Shown here: one piece after another, positions 54,069 to 63,075 of the stretch
How positions within the stretch are numbered: position 1 is the stretch's first letter
How the letters are laid out: each line of letters starts with the position of its first letter
Assembly (NCBI GenBank): GCA_945639195.1
Contig: CALZEE010000005.1
Location: 111,103-175,102 of the forward strand
Length of the DNA: 64,000 nucleotides
Direction of reading: 5' to 3'
Source of the DNA: an uncultured Ignatzschineria sp.
Lineage (GTDB): Bacteria; Pseudomonadota; Gammaproteobacteria; Cardiobacteriales; Wohlfahrtiimonadaceae
The notes under the pieces: model-generated
The model's input: the letters and a program-made list of their open reading frames with translations, nothing else
Databases searched by the model: none
Told to the model about the DNA's origin: nothing
Made by a program: the position numbers and the translations under genes

Positions 54069-55445
54069 CTACGCTATTGGCGCCGTGTCTACCGGTAATC
54101 TGCGTGATAAAATCGCAAGACGAATATTAAGGAAGATTGCCGCAAAGGTTAAGCCGGCAATTAAGCCAATCCAAACGCCCGGCGCTGCCATTCCTTTTAC
54201 AACACCCAAGTAGTAGCAGAGCGGGAATGCGATCAACCAATAAGAGGCGATGCCTAAGTACATTGGCACTTTGGTATCCTTCATTCCGCGCAAAATACCA
54301 TTGGCAGAGATCTGTAATCCATCTGGCAATTGGAAGAGAATTGAGTAGATGATTAAACCGGCACTCATATGCACAATCTCTGGATTGCTATTGAAGATTT
54401 GTGGAATATGATAGCGCGAGAAGAAGAGAAGTAAGCTTGTGACGACCATTAAGCCGAGCACAACAATACGCCCCATACGATTCACTCGTAGCACACTCGC
54501 ATAATCCATGCGCCCCATTCTTTGCCCTGTCATTGAGGTGAGCGCCATCGCAACGCTGAGCGGAATCATAAAGGTCATGGAAGTAATTGCGAGCGAAATC
54601 TGATGGCTTGCTACCACTTCTGTCCCAAATTGCCCCAAGATTAATCCCGCGGCAGAGAAGATCGCCACCTCCCCAAAGAGCGTTGCGCCACTAGGTAATC
54701 CCACGCGCACCATTTCACCGAGTCTCTCATCAGGCTTTTCAAACTTACGAATCAGCTTTAACCCACGAAGACGCGGATCTGCAAACGTAAAGGCTATCAG
54801 CAAAATCAGCATTACCCAGAAGGTTAATCCAGTACCCAGCCCAGAACCAATAATCCCGTAGCTTTCTATCCCGAGAGGCTCATAACCATTGACGAGCACA
54901 TAGTTCAAAATCGCATTCACGATAAAACCCACACCACACACAATTGTAATAGGCACTGGTCTGGCAACGCCTTCACAGACTGCACGAAGACTATTGAAGA
55001 TTAAAATTGCCGGCGCACCCACGCTCAGCGCCCGCAAATAAGAGCTCGATGCCGGAATAAGGTGTTCTTCTACTTTTAAGAAGCGTAATAGATGTTCTGA
55101 AAACAGATTCATAATCAATACAACAAGCACCATCAGCACCAGTGAAATCATCACGCCGTTATGCCAAATCCTTGCGACTTGATCACTCTTTCCTCGGCCA
55201 TATTCATGCGCACTAAAGATCGCGACGCTCATTAAAACACCGGTACTACAGAGCAGTAATGGGTTCCAGATCATCACACCTAAGCCGACAGATGCCTGGA
55301 CATCATCATTAAAATGCCCGGTAATAGCGATATCCACAACGCCCATTCCCACTAAAAACCATTGGGTAATCAGTATGGGGAACGTCAGCGCAAAGAGCAT
55401 ACTGAGCTCATCTTTTTGAAAACGAAAACGATCGAGCAGCTTCAT
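54069..55445 (-). CDS. MATE-family cation/drug antiporter (NorM-like)
   Basis: 458 residues, twelve hydrophobic helices. N-terminal FALTFPILITQWFLVGMGVVDIAITGHF and mid-sequence MVRVGLPSGATLFGEVAIFSAAGLILGQFGTEVVASHQISLAITSMTFMIPLSVAMALTSMTGQRMGRM are MATE marks. Such carriers export cationic compounds with Na+ or H+. Substrate unknown. Probably co-transcribed with tsaE. Confidence 0.93.
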   Translation of the reverse strand: MKLLDRFRFQKDELSMLFALTFPILITQWFLVGMGVVDIAITGHFNDDVQASVGLGVMIWNPLLLCSTGVLMSVAIFSAHEYGRGKSDQVARIWHNGVMISLVLMVLVVLIMNLFSEHLLRFLKVEEHLIPASSSYLRALSVGAPAILIFNSLRAVCEGVARPVPITIVCGVGFIVNAILNYVLVNGYEPLGIESYGIIGSGLGTGLTFWVMLILLIAFTFADPRLRGLKLIRKFEKPDERLGEMVRVGLPSGATLFGEVAIFSAAGLILGQFGTEVVASHQISLAITSMTFMIPLSVAMALTSMTGQRMGRMDYASVLRVNRMGRIVVLGLMVVTSLLLFFSRYHIPQIFNSNPEIVHMSAGLIIYSILFQLPDGLQISANGILRGMKDTKVPMYLGIASYWLIAFPLCYYLGVVKGMAAPGVWIGLIAGLTFAAIFLNIRLAILSRRLPVDTAPIA

Positions 55446-55957
55446 TTTCTAACTCCTTCTATAATATATTGATACGCTCAACCTTGCGGATACCATCACG
55501 CAATATTGAGATCACAGTCTTCGATTATCTTGGCACTTTTAGCGCAAAGATCAAAATATCGAACGATCAATCCGCTTCACGCGCGCGGTAACGGGCGTGA
55601 TCTTCACTTATCAATGCTGAAGTTTAGATGCGTCATGATCGATTTTTCAGGGGAATCGGATCTATCAAATACCTATTGCCGGCATTTCATCATGATCGTT
55701 GTGTATATCGTGACATCGCCTGATATCACCGAATATCGCCGTAACGCTTAACGTCGATTCCTTATCCCGATTCCCGACCTCGATGACTTATTCATAAAGC
55801 CCATCATAAAGTCATCCATAAAGTCGTCCACAAAGTTGTAATGGAACGATCTTACTGATAATCGGGGAAATTCTTGATTTTTGAGCGGGCATTTTATCCT
55901 AGTTCCGCCGAATCTTCGCCATAAATTTCTGATTTTTTACGAATCATGCCACATTCG
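55446..55957. other. Intergenic region between the MATE gene and uvrC (512 nt)
   Basis: Holds one TGCCGGCA (55677-55684) and a run of four degenerate 12-bp repeats at 55793-55840. No gene is seen. uvrC has no clear terminator here. Confidence 0.5.
55793..55840. repeat. Degenerate 12-bp tandem repeat
   Basis: Four units: CATAAAGCCCAT, CATAAAGTCATC, CATAAAGTCGTC, CACAAAGTTGTA. Each shares CA-AAAG plus a variable tail. Confidence 0.65.
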
Positions 55958-57907
55958 TTACTCTCTTAAGGCGTGGAACACCGTCTGCGCGAGCTTCTTA
56001 CTCACGCCCGGCACTTTTTCAATATCTTCAACTGCGGCACTTTTTAAGGATGCAAGTCCCCCAAAATGGGTCAGTAATGCCGCGCGCCGCGCTTCACCAA
56101 TGCCGGGAATATCTTCTAACACCGACCGTCTGCGCATCTTATCTCGTCGTGCGCGGTGCCCTTCTATTGCAAATCGATGGGCTTCATCTCGTATCTGAGT
56201 CAATAGATGAAATGCTGGAGAACTCGAATCAATCGGAAGGGGCGCTTTGTCTCGCATCCAGATGATATCGCGACCGCGTACCTTGCCCTCGCCCTCAGAA
56301 ATACTCATCACAAAGAGATCAGATAACCCCAAAGCATCCAGCACCTCAATCGCCACTTGTAACTGCCCCTTCCCCCCATCAATCAAGAGTAGATCCGGAA
56401 GCGCCATTGGTGCGATTGATGTCATTGGGCTTACGGCTGTTTTAGCGGCCGTCTGAGCAGCATGCTCCGGTGCATTGACAGCATTCTCAATCCCGGCATT
56501 ATCAGCTCCCGCGGTATCGGTATTGCCGGCATTTTCCGAAAGCACTTTCGGGGAATTCCCCTTAAAGCGTCGAGTGAGCGCTTGGCGCATCGCTTCGTAA
56601 TCATCCCCCGGCGTTACACCTTCGATGTTATAACGTCGATAATATTTCTTAGTAAATCCTTCTGGCGTATAAACCACATTCGAGGCAACCGTTCGCTCTC
56701 CAAAGCTATGGGAGATATCGAAACATTCGATCCGTAAAATCGGTGTTTTAAATTCAAACAGCGCATTGAGCGCGCTAATTCGATCTTCCACCTGTGCGCG
56801 GCTCGCAAGCTTAATGGCAGTAGAATGCTGAGCATTATTCTCCGCCATCTCCAGCCATTTACGTTTACGTCCCCGAATATTGTGCGGATATTGGATCACC
56901 ACCGGATAACTCACAATTTCTGATAACCCCAACAGCAGCCACGATTCCTCTTCCTCACTGAGCGGTGCGTTTAAAATTAAGTTGCGAGGCGGTTGTCTAT
57001 GCTCTCCATAATATTGGGTGATAAAGGCGCTCATTACCTCATCTTGCGTCGTATCTTTCGGTACTTTAGGATAATACGCACGTGTTCCGAGAACACGGCC
57101 ATCGCGAATCGTCATCACTTCGATATTAATGACTTCTGCAGATTGATAGAACGCATGGATATCGAGCGAATCACGACTCTCTTCCATAATATTCGATCCT
57201 TGAATCTCCCGAATATACTGAATCTGATCTCGCACTTCTGCCGCTCGCTCAAATTGCATATCTTGGCTAAAGAGCGTCATCTTATTAATTAAGACATTCA
57301 CCAGCTGCTCGGACTCCCCTTTTAAAAAGAGCGTCGCTTCTTCGACTGCCGCCAAGTAATCAGTACGCGAGATCTTATCCACACAAGGACCGCTACAGCG
57401 CTGAATCTGATATTGCAAACAAGGACGCGTGCGGTGGCTAAAGAAGCTATCTTCACATTCTCGTACCCGAAAAACCTTCTTCATTAAATTCAGCGTCTCT
57501 TTCACTGCGCCCGAAGAAGGAAATGGCCCAAACATGCGTCCCCGCTTCTTGCGCGCTCCTCGATAAAAACTAAAACGGGGAAAAGGATGCTCAGATAGAT
57601 AGATATAGGGATAGCTCTTATCATCAATCAATCGTACGTTATAACGCGGGCGATACTCTTTGATTAGATTACTCTCAAGCAGTAGTGCATCACGCTCTGT
57701 AGCCGTGAGCGTTGTTTCAACACTCGCGATATTTGCCACCAACGCTTGGGTTTTAGGCGGATGATTTTTCGTTTTAAAATAGCTACTCAAGCGATTACGG
57801 AGATTTTTCGCCTTCCCCACATAAATAACTTCCCCCGCCGCATCGCGCATCATATAGATTCCCGGCGTTAAAGGGGTGTTTTTTAAAAACTCATCTGCAT
57901 CAAACAT
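55958..57907 (-). CDS. uvrC: Excinuclease ABC subunit C
   Basis: 649 residues. N-terminal GIY-YIG nuclease (PLTPGIYMMRDAAGEVIYVGKAKNLRNRL), Cys-rich CLQYQIQRCSGPC, the UVR segment FSQDMQFERAAEVRDQIQYI, the C-terminal RNase H-like domain (IECFDISHSFGERTVASNVV and PDLLLIDGGKGQL), and a double helix-hairpin-helix tail. An Ala/Thr/Asn-rich insert lies near 500-530. It makes both cuts in nucleotide excision repair, with Mfd elsewhere in the window. Confidence 0.96.
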   Translation of the reverse strand: MFDADEFLKNTPLTPGIYMMRDAAGEVIYVGKAKNLRNRLSSYFKTKNHPPKTQALVANIASVETTLTATERDALLLESNLIKEYRPRYNVRLIDDKSYPYIYLSEHPFPRFSFYRGARKKRGRMFGPFPSSGAVKETLNLMKKVFRVRECEDSFFSHRTRPCLQYQIQRCSGPCVDKISRTDYLAAVEEATLFLKGESEQLVNVLINKMTLFSQDMQFERAAEVRDQIQYIREIQGSNIMEESRDSLDIHAFYQSAEVINIEVMTIRDGRVLGTRAYYPKVPKDTTQDEVMSAFITQYYGEHRQPPRNLILNAPLSEEEESWLLLGLSEIVSYPVVIQYPHNIRGRKRKWLEMAENNAQHSTAIKLASRAQVEDRISALNALFEFKTPILRIECFDISHSFGERTVASNVVYTPEGFTKKYYRRYNIEGVTPGDDYEAMRQALTRRFKGNSPKVLSENAGNTDTAGADNAGIENAVNAPEHAAQTAAKTAVSPMTSIAPMALPDLLLIDGGKGQLQVAIEVLDALGLSDLFVMSISEGEGKVRGRDIIWMRDKAPLPIDSSSPAFHLLTQIRDEAHRFAIEGHRARRDKMRRRSVLEDIPGIGEARRAALLTHFGGLASLKSAAVEDIEKVPGVSKKLAQTVFHALRE

Positions 57908-58535
57908 CTTCTATTTCCTACATTGTCTCTTGTCTTTTCAAATCAATGATAGACGTTTTAACGCCCTAAAATGCCTTAATTTCCTCACTTATAATTATGT
58001 CTTGAGCACAATTAATTTACAAAGCATGACATCTCTACTATTCTGAATGTCACCAAGAATATTCTTATAATTTATACAAGGAGGGCTTAGCATTAATCAT
58101 CCATTCTTTTAAAATACAATCTTGACATAGATCAATAAATAAGTATTTTGCTATACTATTTATTCACTCCAAGCACTGATTTTCCTACTCATTTGTACAC
58201 ATTCCCATAAATTTTTATCAATGAGCCTTCTGCATTACCTTGCATATTATCATCGACAAAGATACACGTGTAACGTGGTAAGTAATGCTTAACAAATATA
58301 TGCTATATCCTGATTAAAACCCTATTTTCCTCATAATTTTTACAAAAAAATTCAGAAAAAATGAACCTGAAATAATAATAACTCAACTAATTCAGCTTCA
58401 TTCATTCGTAAACAATCACATAGATTGTTAAGCGCACATATTATTTTTTCAACACTATTATTCGTCAGTTATTCAATGTTATATTAGTTGCCGCTAAATT
58501 TAAGGATTTAATTACATTAAAGGACTTCCAATCTT
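57908..58535. other. Long intergenic region between uvrC and the ACT-domain gene (628 nt)
   Basis: Strongly AT-rich. It holds the FNR-like box at 58122-58135, an extended -10 TGCTATACT at 58149-58157 and a nearer extended -10 TGTTATATT at 58477-58485 for the ACT-domain gene. No terminator follows the upstream promoter, so a leader of about 370 nt is possible. No gene is seen. Confidence 0.5.
58122..58135 (+). promoter_or_regulatory. FNR/ANR-like box in the ACT-gene leader region
   Basis: TTGAC-ATAG-ATCAA, 9 of 10 matches to TTGAT-N4-ATCAA. The best -10 downstream (TATACT at 58152-58157, extended) puts the centre about 35 nt from the start, short of the canonical 41.5. Activation is therefore less certain than at the other two boxes. 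Confidence 0.55.
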
Positions 58536-58958
58536 ATGTCGGATAAAACATCACTCCAAGAAGTGTTGCAAACCCTTGACCCCGTACTTTCTACAGAATC
58601 ATATATATATGTTGGTGTTGCAGATCAATCTCTTCTAAAAGTTTTCGGGTATGATCCGTTTGCATTTTACAGAGATGCTGAAGGTATTACCCTTATTTTG
58701 CGAAAAGAAGATGCCGATAATAATTTATTAAAATATGACGGTGTTTTTTGTAAAATTTCATTTAATGTGGAATTTTCCTCAGAATGTGCTGGTTTGACTG
58801 CGATTCTTTCTAGCGCATTAGCAAAGGCAGGGATTGGTATCAAACCGATTCATACTGCATTTAAAGGCCACGTATTAGTAAAGCAAGAGGATGCGCATAC
58901 AGCGCTCGAAATCCTCACGGCATTGCAAGCGAAGATTCAAGGGTTAAGCGCTCACTAA
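58536..58958 (+). CDS. ACT-domain protein of the COG3602 type
   Basis: 140 residues. Two short ACT-like halves: TESYIYVGVADQSLL...FAFYRDAEGITLILRKEDADNNLLKYDGVFCKISFNVEF, then SECAGLTAILSSALAKAGIGIKPIHTAFKGHVLVKQEDAHTALEIL. The SLEAVGLTA...ALA.AGI...H.HVLV pattern is that of small ACT proteins with no known partner; ACT folds bind amino acids. RBS AAAGGA. It is preceded by an unusually long leader with an FNR-like box. Stands alone. Confidence 0.82.
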   Translation: MSDKTSLQEVLQTLDPVLSTESYIYVGVADQSLLKVFGYDPFAFYRDAEGITLILRKEDADNNLLKYDGVFCKISFNVEFSSECAGLTAILSSALAKAGIGIKPIHTAFKGHVLVKQEDAHTALEILTALQAKIQGLSAH

Positions 58959-59194
58959 AGCGCAGCAGAATTTGTTGACCTGAAATGATATTTTATAATC
59001 ACAGGTCACAGCAATAGTGAAAGTCAGTATCTTAAAAGTCCAACTTATCGCGTCTTTCAAAATACTGACTTCCTAAACTAGCATCAAAGCACATCAGCAG
59101 ATGTCATACGCTATTGATCCAACCGATACCTCTCGTTGTTGATCACATTCTCCCCGCTTTCGCAGAGAGAACTTCCCAAACAGATCTATTATCA

Positions 59195-60973
59195 CTACAG
59201 ATTGAGCGATTGTAACCAGAGCTCAAGTAATGTTGCGTGCCATAATTTTGAGCCTTGAATATTGGTAAAGCTTGATGCCGCTTCTGGGTTATCAATTAAG
59301 TCTTGAATATACGCTTCATTAAAGATGCCACGAGATTTTGCACGCTCACTCATTAAGGTGTCTTTCATCATCTCTAAGAACTCCCCACGCACATATTTTA
59401 ATGCCGGCATTGGGAAGTAGGCTTTTGGTCGATCAATAATCGAATCAGGCACACGGCCACGCGCGATATCTTTTAAAACGCCTTTGCCATGATGCATCAG
59501 CTTATATTCCGGCGGCATTGCCATCGCAAGCTCAACTAAGCGCTGATCCATAAAGGGCATACGCGCCTCTAAACCATGTGCCATCGTCATGTTATCCACG
59601 CGTTTTACCGGATCATCCACCACTAAACGTGTCGTATCTAAACGCAACACGCGGTCTAAGAAAGTATCTGCCCCCGGCTTTGTTAAATAATCGCGGATAT
59701 AATCCCCGGCAACATCATGCGTATGATATTGCGCTTGGAAAGCTTGTAACCACTCTGCATGCGTTCTATCAAAATAGTGCTCTGAAAAACGCTTCAACGG
59801 ATCAAGCTCTTGGCTCTCTACCATTTTTGGATACCAGAAGTATCCGGCAAAGACCTCATCAGCACCCTGCCCGCTCTGCACGACAGATGTCACAGATTTC
59901 ACTCTTTCTGATAACAGGTAGAAACCAATCGCATCTTGTCCAAAGAGCGGTTCGCTCATATTGGCAATCGCTTCCGGCAATCTTGTGAGCGCTTCGCTAT
60001 TGGGTACTTCAAATTTATGGTGATCGGTTTGGTATTTATCCACAAATTGATCTGAGAAGAAGAACTCCGATCCTTTCTCTTCAGGCTGATCTTCAAAACC
60101 TACCGAGAATGTCTGGATGTCTTTCACACCCTCTTCTACCGCGAGCGCCGTAATGAGCGTTGAGTCTAAACCGCCCGAAAGCAATACGCCCACCTTCTCA
60201 TTGGCAAAGCCCATCTCTTTTTTAACAGCAGAACGAAGCGAGCTTTCAATCACCTCTTTCCACTCTTCATAATCATAATCGGGGTAATCACGTGTTGCCG
60301 AGAGCTCCCAATAAGCGCACTCTTTAGCAATACCCGTACTTTTAACGACCATATAACTGCCTGGCTCGATCTTACGAATCCCTTTAAGGATCGTATAAGG
60401 TGCCGGCACAACCGCATGAAGCGAGTACATAAAGTGCAGCGCCTCAGGATCGAACGTCGTATCGATATCTTTACTCTGTAAAATACTCTGGGTATTAGAA
60501 CCAAAATAGAACGCATCGCCTGCTTGACCATAGCTATAGTAGAGCGGCTTCTTACCGAAGCGGTCACGAATCAGTAGTAATTCCTCACTATTCGCATCCC
60601 AAATGGCTATCGCATATGCGCCATCAAGCTTTTCGACCAAGCTCTTTCCCCAACAGTGATACCCTTTTGTGAGCACCTCCGCTTGAGATGCCGTATGGAA
60701 CTGATATCCATGCTCACGCAATGCTTCTCTAAGTTGATCTTGGTTATAGATCGTGCCGTTCGTCGTCACAATCACGCCGACCGATTCATCCTCAAAAGGC
60801 TCTTCGCCATTACTTGTCGCGGCTAGCTGTGTCTGGATCATTCCGACCATTTTATGGGTCTTAATATATGTCCCATCAGGTCCGCGCTTCGTGATCGGCT
60901 CGGACATCTTCTGTAGTAATGATTGATCGACCGCAGTCTGATTTAACTTCAATACACCGGCAATTCCACTCAT
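59195..60973 (-). CDS. Asparagine-synthetase-like amidotransferase (NAGGN family) with degenerate glutaminase site
   Basis: 592 residues from the ATG at 60973, which follows AAAGGTGGG. The whole protein is collinear with the N-acetylglutaminylglutamine amide synthetases: HAVVPAPYTILKGIRK, LLSGGLDSTLI (ATP pyrophosphatase loop), SGQGADEVFAGYFWYP, DDPVKRVDNMTMAHGLEARMPF, KAYFPMPALKY, GSKLWHATLLELWL. But residue 2 is Ser (MSGIAG; AGT codon) where the glutaminase nucleophile Cys should be. The substrate Arg (HRRL-type) reads MIQTQL and the Asp of GDTEV reads SQAEV. The synthetase half looks intact. Partner genes of NAGGN synthesis are absent here. Confidence 0.9.
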   Translation of the reverse strand: MSGIAGVLKLNQTAVDQSLLQKMSEPITKRGPDGTYIKTHKMVGMIQTQLAATSNGEEPFEDESVGVIVTTNGTIYNQDQLREALREHGYQFHTASQAEVLTKGYHCWGKSLVEKLDGAYAIAIWDANSEELLLIRDRFGKKPLYYSYGQAGDAFYFGSNTQSILQSKDIDTTFDPEALHFMYSLHAVVPAPYTILKGIRKIEPGSYMVVKSTGIAKECAYWELSATRDYPDYDYEEWKEVIESSLRSAVKKEMGFANEKVGVLLSGGLDSTLITALAVEEGVKDIQTFSVGFEDQPEEKGSEFFFSDQFVDKYQTDHHKFEVPNSEALTRLPEAIANMSEPLFGQDAIGFYLLSERVKSVTSVVQSGQGADEVFAGYFWYPKMVESQELDPLKRFSEHYFDRTHAEWLQAFQAQYHTHDVAGDYIRDYLTKPGADTFLDRVLRLDTTRLVVDDPVKRVDNMTMAHGLEARMPFMDQRLVELAMAMPPEYKLMHHGKGVLKDIARGRVPDSIIDRPKAYFPMPALKYVRGEFLEMMKDTLMSERAKSRGIFNEAYIQDLIDNPEAASSFTNIQGSKLWHATLLELWLQSLNL

Positions 60974-61022
60974 AAATATCCCACCTTTCTTTCGAACCTG
61001 ATTTTCCAATTAAAAACGCGAT

Positions 61023-61044
61023 AGAGGCATCCCATGATGCCTCT
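61023..61044 (-). terminator. Hairpin between the Fe-S carrier and asparagine-synthetase-like genes
   Basis: AGAGGCATC / GATGCCTCT, 9 bp with a 4-nt loop. The minus-strand tail reads ATCGCGTTTTT, so it is a moderate terminator about 50 nt before the amidotransferase start. Confidence 0.5.
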
Positions 61045-61244
61045 ACTTCAAATTATTCATTTCCATTAATCTATCGCATTGAGAATTGCCAGACAACTCT
61101 CAATTCATTACTCATAATGGTGGCTCTTTCGCCTATTTCAATCGATCATTACTAAGAAAGTGATTTTCCTGCTCGGTATCAAGCAACCTTATTTTCTAAT
61201 CGACCAAATAACAATGCCGGCAACTTGTCGTCCCGGCAATCGTC

Positions 61245-61562
61245 TTAAAACATGAAGCTCTCTCCACAACCACATTCCGCTTTCGCTTCGGGGTTTTGGA
61301 ATTTAAACATTCGATTAATCCCATCTTGGATATAGTCGAGTGTGACACTCTCTAAAAAAGGCAATGTTGATTCTTCTGTCACAATCATGATCGGTTCTTG
61401 CTCGATCACGACGACGCTGTCATCCACTTTTTCACAGAAATCAATATAGTATTTAAAACCCGAACAACCTGATTTCTGTAACGCAACCTTAATCGCCTCA
61501 GCATTACTCTCTGCCAAATTTTTCGCTAACTGTTTTCTTGCTGCATCTGTTACCGTAAACAT
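61245..61562 (-). CDS. A-type iron-sulfur carrier (ErpA/IscA-like)
   Basis: About 105 residues from the ATG at 61562 (MFTVTDAARKQLAKNL), preceded by AGGGAGA. HesB/IscA fold with the three cluster Cys: one in KSGCSGFKYYIDF and two in AECGCGESF at the C-terminus. It carries [2Fe-2S]/[4Fe-4S] clusters to apo-enzymes. ErpA, IscA and SufA cannot be told apart by eye, and no isc/suf genes are near. Confidence 0.9.
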   Translation of the reverse strand: MFTVTDAARKQLAKNLAESNAEAIKVALQKSGCSGFKYYIDFCEKVDDSVVVIEQEPIMIVTEESTLPFLESVTLDYIQDGINRMFKFQNPEAKAECGCGESFMF

Positions 61563-61837
61563 CGTTGATTTCTCCCTATCATGCAATCACAGCACACGGT
61601 TTTGCCCGTTATTCTCCGGCATTATTACCGAAGGCATCCGTCAATCATCATTCAATTCACGGCGCACTGTTTATGTGAGGTTCAATATAGAACTAAATTA
61701 GTGCTATTTTACCTGATGTCCCCGACATTGACGAGAAAACTCTAAAATTTTCTTTTCTTCAACGAATATCAATATTGAAAATAGCGCCATCAATGTCCCA
61801 TTCTCCGGCATTTCCCGGCATTCAAATTCGCCCACCT

Positions 61838-61879
61838 TGCCGGCATGCAGATGATGTCCTTCGCGATCATTGCTCCGGC
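61838..61879. repeat. Module 2 repeat (42 nt), solitary copy
   Basis: TGCCGGCA to CATTGCTCCGGC, exactly 42 nt. No module 1 lies beside it. Confidence 0.78.
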
Positions 61880-61945
61880 CGCATACCAGCTTTGAAAGTT
61901 GCTTCATAATCCCCGGCATTCCCCGACATTATCAATCGTCGAGAC

Positions 61946-61985
61946 AAAAAAAATGATGCCGGCATTTGCACTCGCATCATTTTTT
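61946..61985 (-). terminator. Terminator of the methyltransferase gene, built on TGCCGGCA
   Basis: AAATGATGC / GCATCATTT with a 14-nt loop and T-runs on both sides, so it can work in both directions. One stem arm runs into the palindrome TGCCGGCA. Confidence 0.8.
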
Positions 61986-62012
61986 GATTCACCAATATCA
62001 CCGTATCAGAAA

Positions 62013-62780
62013 CTATTCGGTCACTTTCTTCGCCGACAAGTTCGTGATATCCACAAATACCTCGTTATTCGCGCCTTGCAAGTTCTTCACATCTGAGAGC
62101 GAGCCTTCGGCGTAGATCACATCAAAGCCGATGTCATAGAGCGACTCTTCGTTTTTCAGCTTTTCTGCGTGCTTGCGCCATGCTTCTAACCACGCATAGG
62201 TTCGCAATCCTTTAAAGGATGAGAACGGCTTACCCGCCACAATACGCGCATCTTTTAAGAGCGTATCGAGCTTCTCGTAAGTAAGGTTGATCTTTTCGAT
62301 AAAGAGCACCGCATTTTTAAAACCAAGCGCATGGAGATAATCCCCAATATCTTCAATATCTGGGAACTCATTCACTAATGGGCCGCCGGGATAACTGATC
62401 TCTGGGAAGCTGCCCGTGCCAATGGTGGTAAAGAAGAGCTTGCCACCGGCATTTAAACGCACCTGATAATCTCGTACGCGCGCCTCAAACTCCCATACAT
62501 CTTGGAGATAGAGATTACTAATAATTAAGTCAAACCGTAATGCCGGATCTGTGAGCGATTCGATATTCTCCATCACCACAGCTTTAGGAAAGCGCTCTTT
62601 TAACAACGTCGTTAAATATCCATCAAACGCGCCATCCACTAAGATCGAGTTCGGTGTCAACTCTGGCTCAAGATACTCCACCATTCTCCGTGCGATTTCA
62701 TGATGCAAAAACGCGTGCTCTGGGTAGAGTTCTGGGTGATATTGTAATTGGTCGCGGCGATATGTTTTTTTAGTGCTCAT
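62013..62780 (-). CDS. BioC-like SAM-dependent methyltransferase
   Basis: 255 residues. FDLIISNLYLQDVWEFEARVRDYQVRLNAGGKLFFTTIGTGSFPEI and the following DIEDIGDYLHALGFKNAVLFIEKINLTY match the BioC / NDUFAF5 branch, which methylates malonyl-ACP or similar. The SAM-binding motif I reads ILVDGAFDGYLTTLL where LDLGCGTG is expected, so the usual glycine loop is altered. The methyl acceptor is unknown; biotin synthesis is an attractive guess because two biotin-carrier genes are in the window, but no other bio genes are seen. Confidence 0.75.
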   Translation of the reverse strand: MSTKKTYRRDQLQYHPELYPEHAFLHHEIARRMVEYLEPELTPNSILVDGAFDGYLTTLLKERFPKAVVMENIESLTDPALRFDLIISNLYLQDVWEFEARVRDYQVRLNAGGKLFFTTIGTGSFPEISYPGGPLVNEFPDIEDIGDYLHALGFKNAVLFIEKINLTYEKLDTLLKDARIVAGKPFSSFKGLRTYAWLEAWRKHAEKLKNEESLYDIGFDVIYAEGSLSDVKNLQGANNEVFVDITNLSAKKVTE

Positions 62781-63075
62781 AATTTCTAGGTCAATTCTCT
62801 ATCAATGATCAAAGGGAGATCGATAACGATCTGATCTCTAATGCCATAAACGAATGAGATCACGGCGGTTATAATTCTAACACGCTTTAGCCCTCTCTCC
62901 TCGATTTGACTGCCTAAAAAGCACATGATATTGATAGTCCACCTTTACGAGATGATTTCGTACATCTAAAGCAGATTACGACACACCTCTTCTTTATCCC
63001 TTTCAGGCAAATGCTAGCAAGCGATAACGCCCTGCTAGAACAATCTGAACACCACTCTTTTGGAGCTCCATTATC

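Larger units (their letters stand above)
61587..62012. other. Repeat-rich intergenic region (426 nt)
   Basis: Holds many CCGGCAT half-motifs (61615, 61805, 61815, 61905), a module 2 copy (61838-61879), a further TGCCGGCA (61957-61964) and the methyltransferase terminator. No gene is seen. Confidence 0.55.

Noticed and set aside
62781..63075. Possible TPP riboswitch upstream of tenA
   Set aside because: The conserved CUGAGA and the ACCUGA-type elements are not present. The gap is under 300 nt and shows no matching fold.
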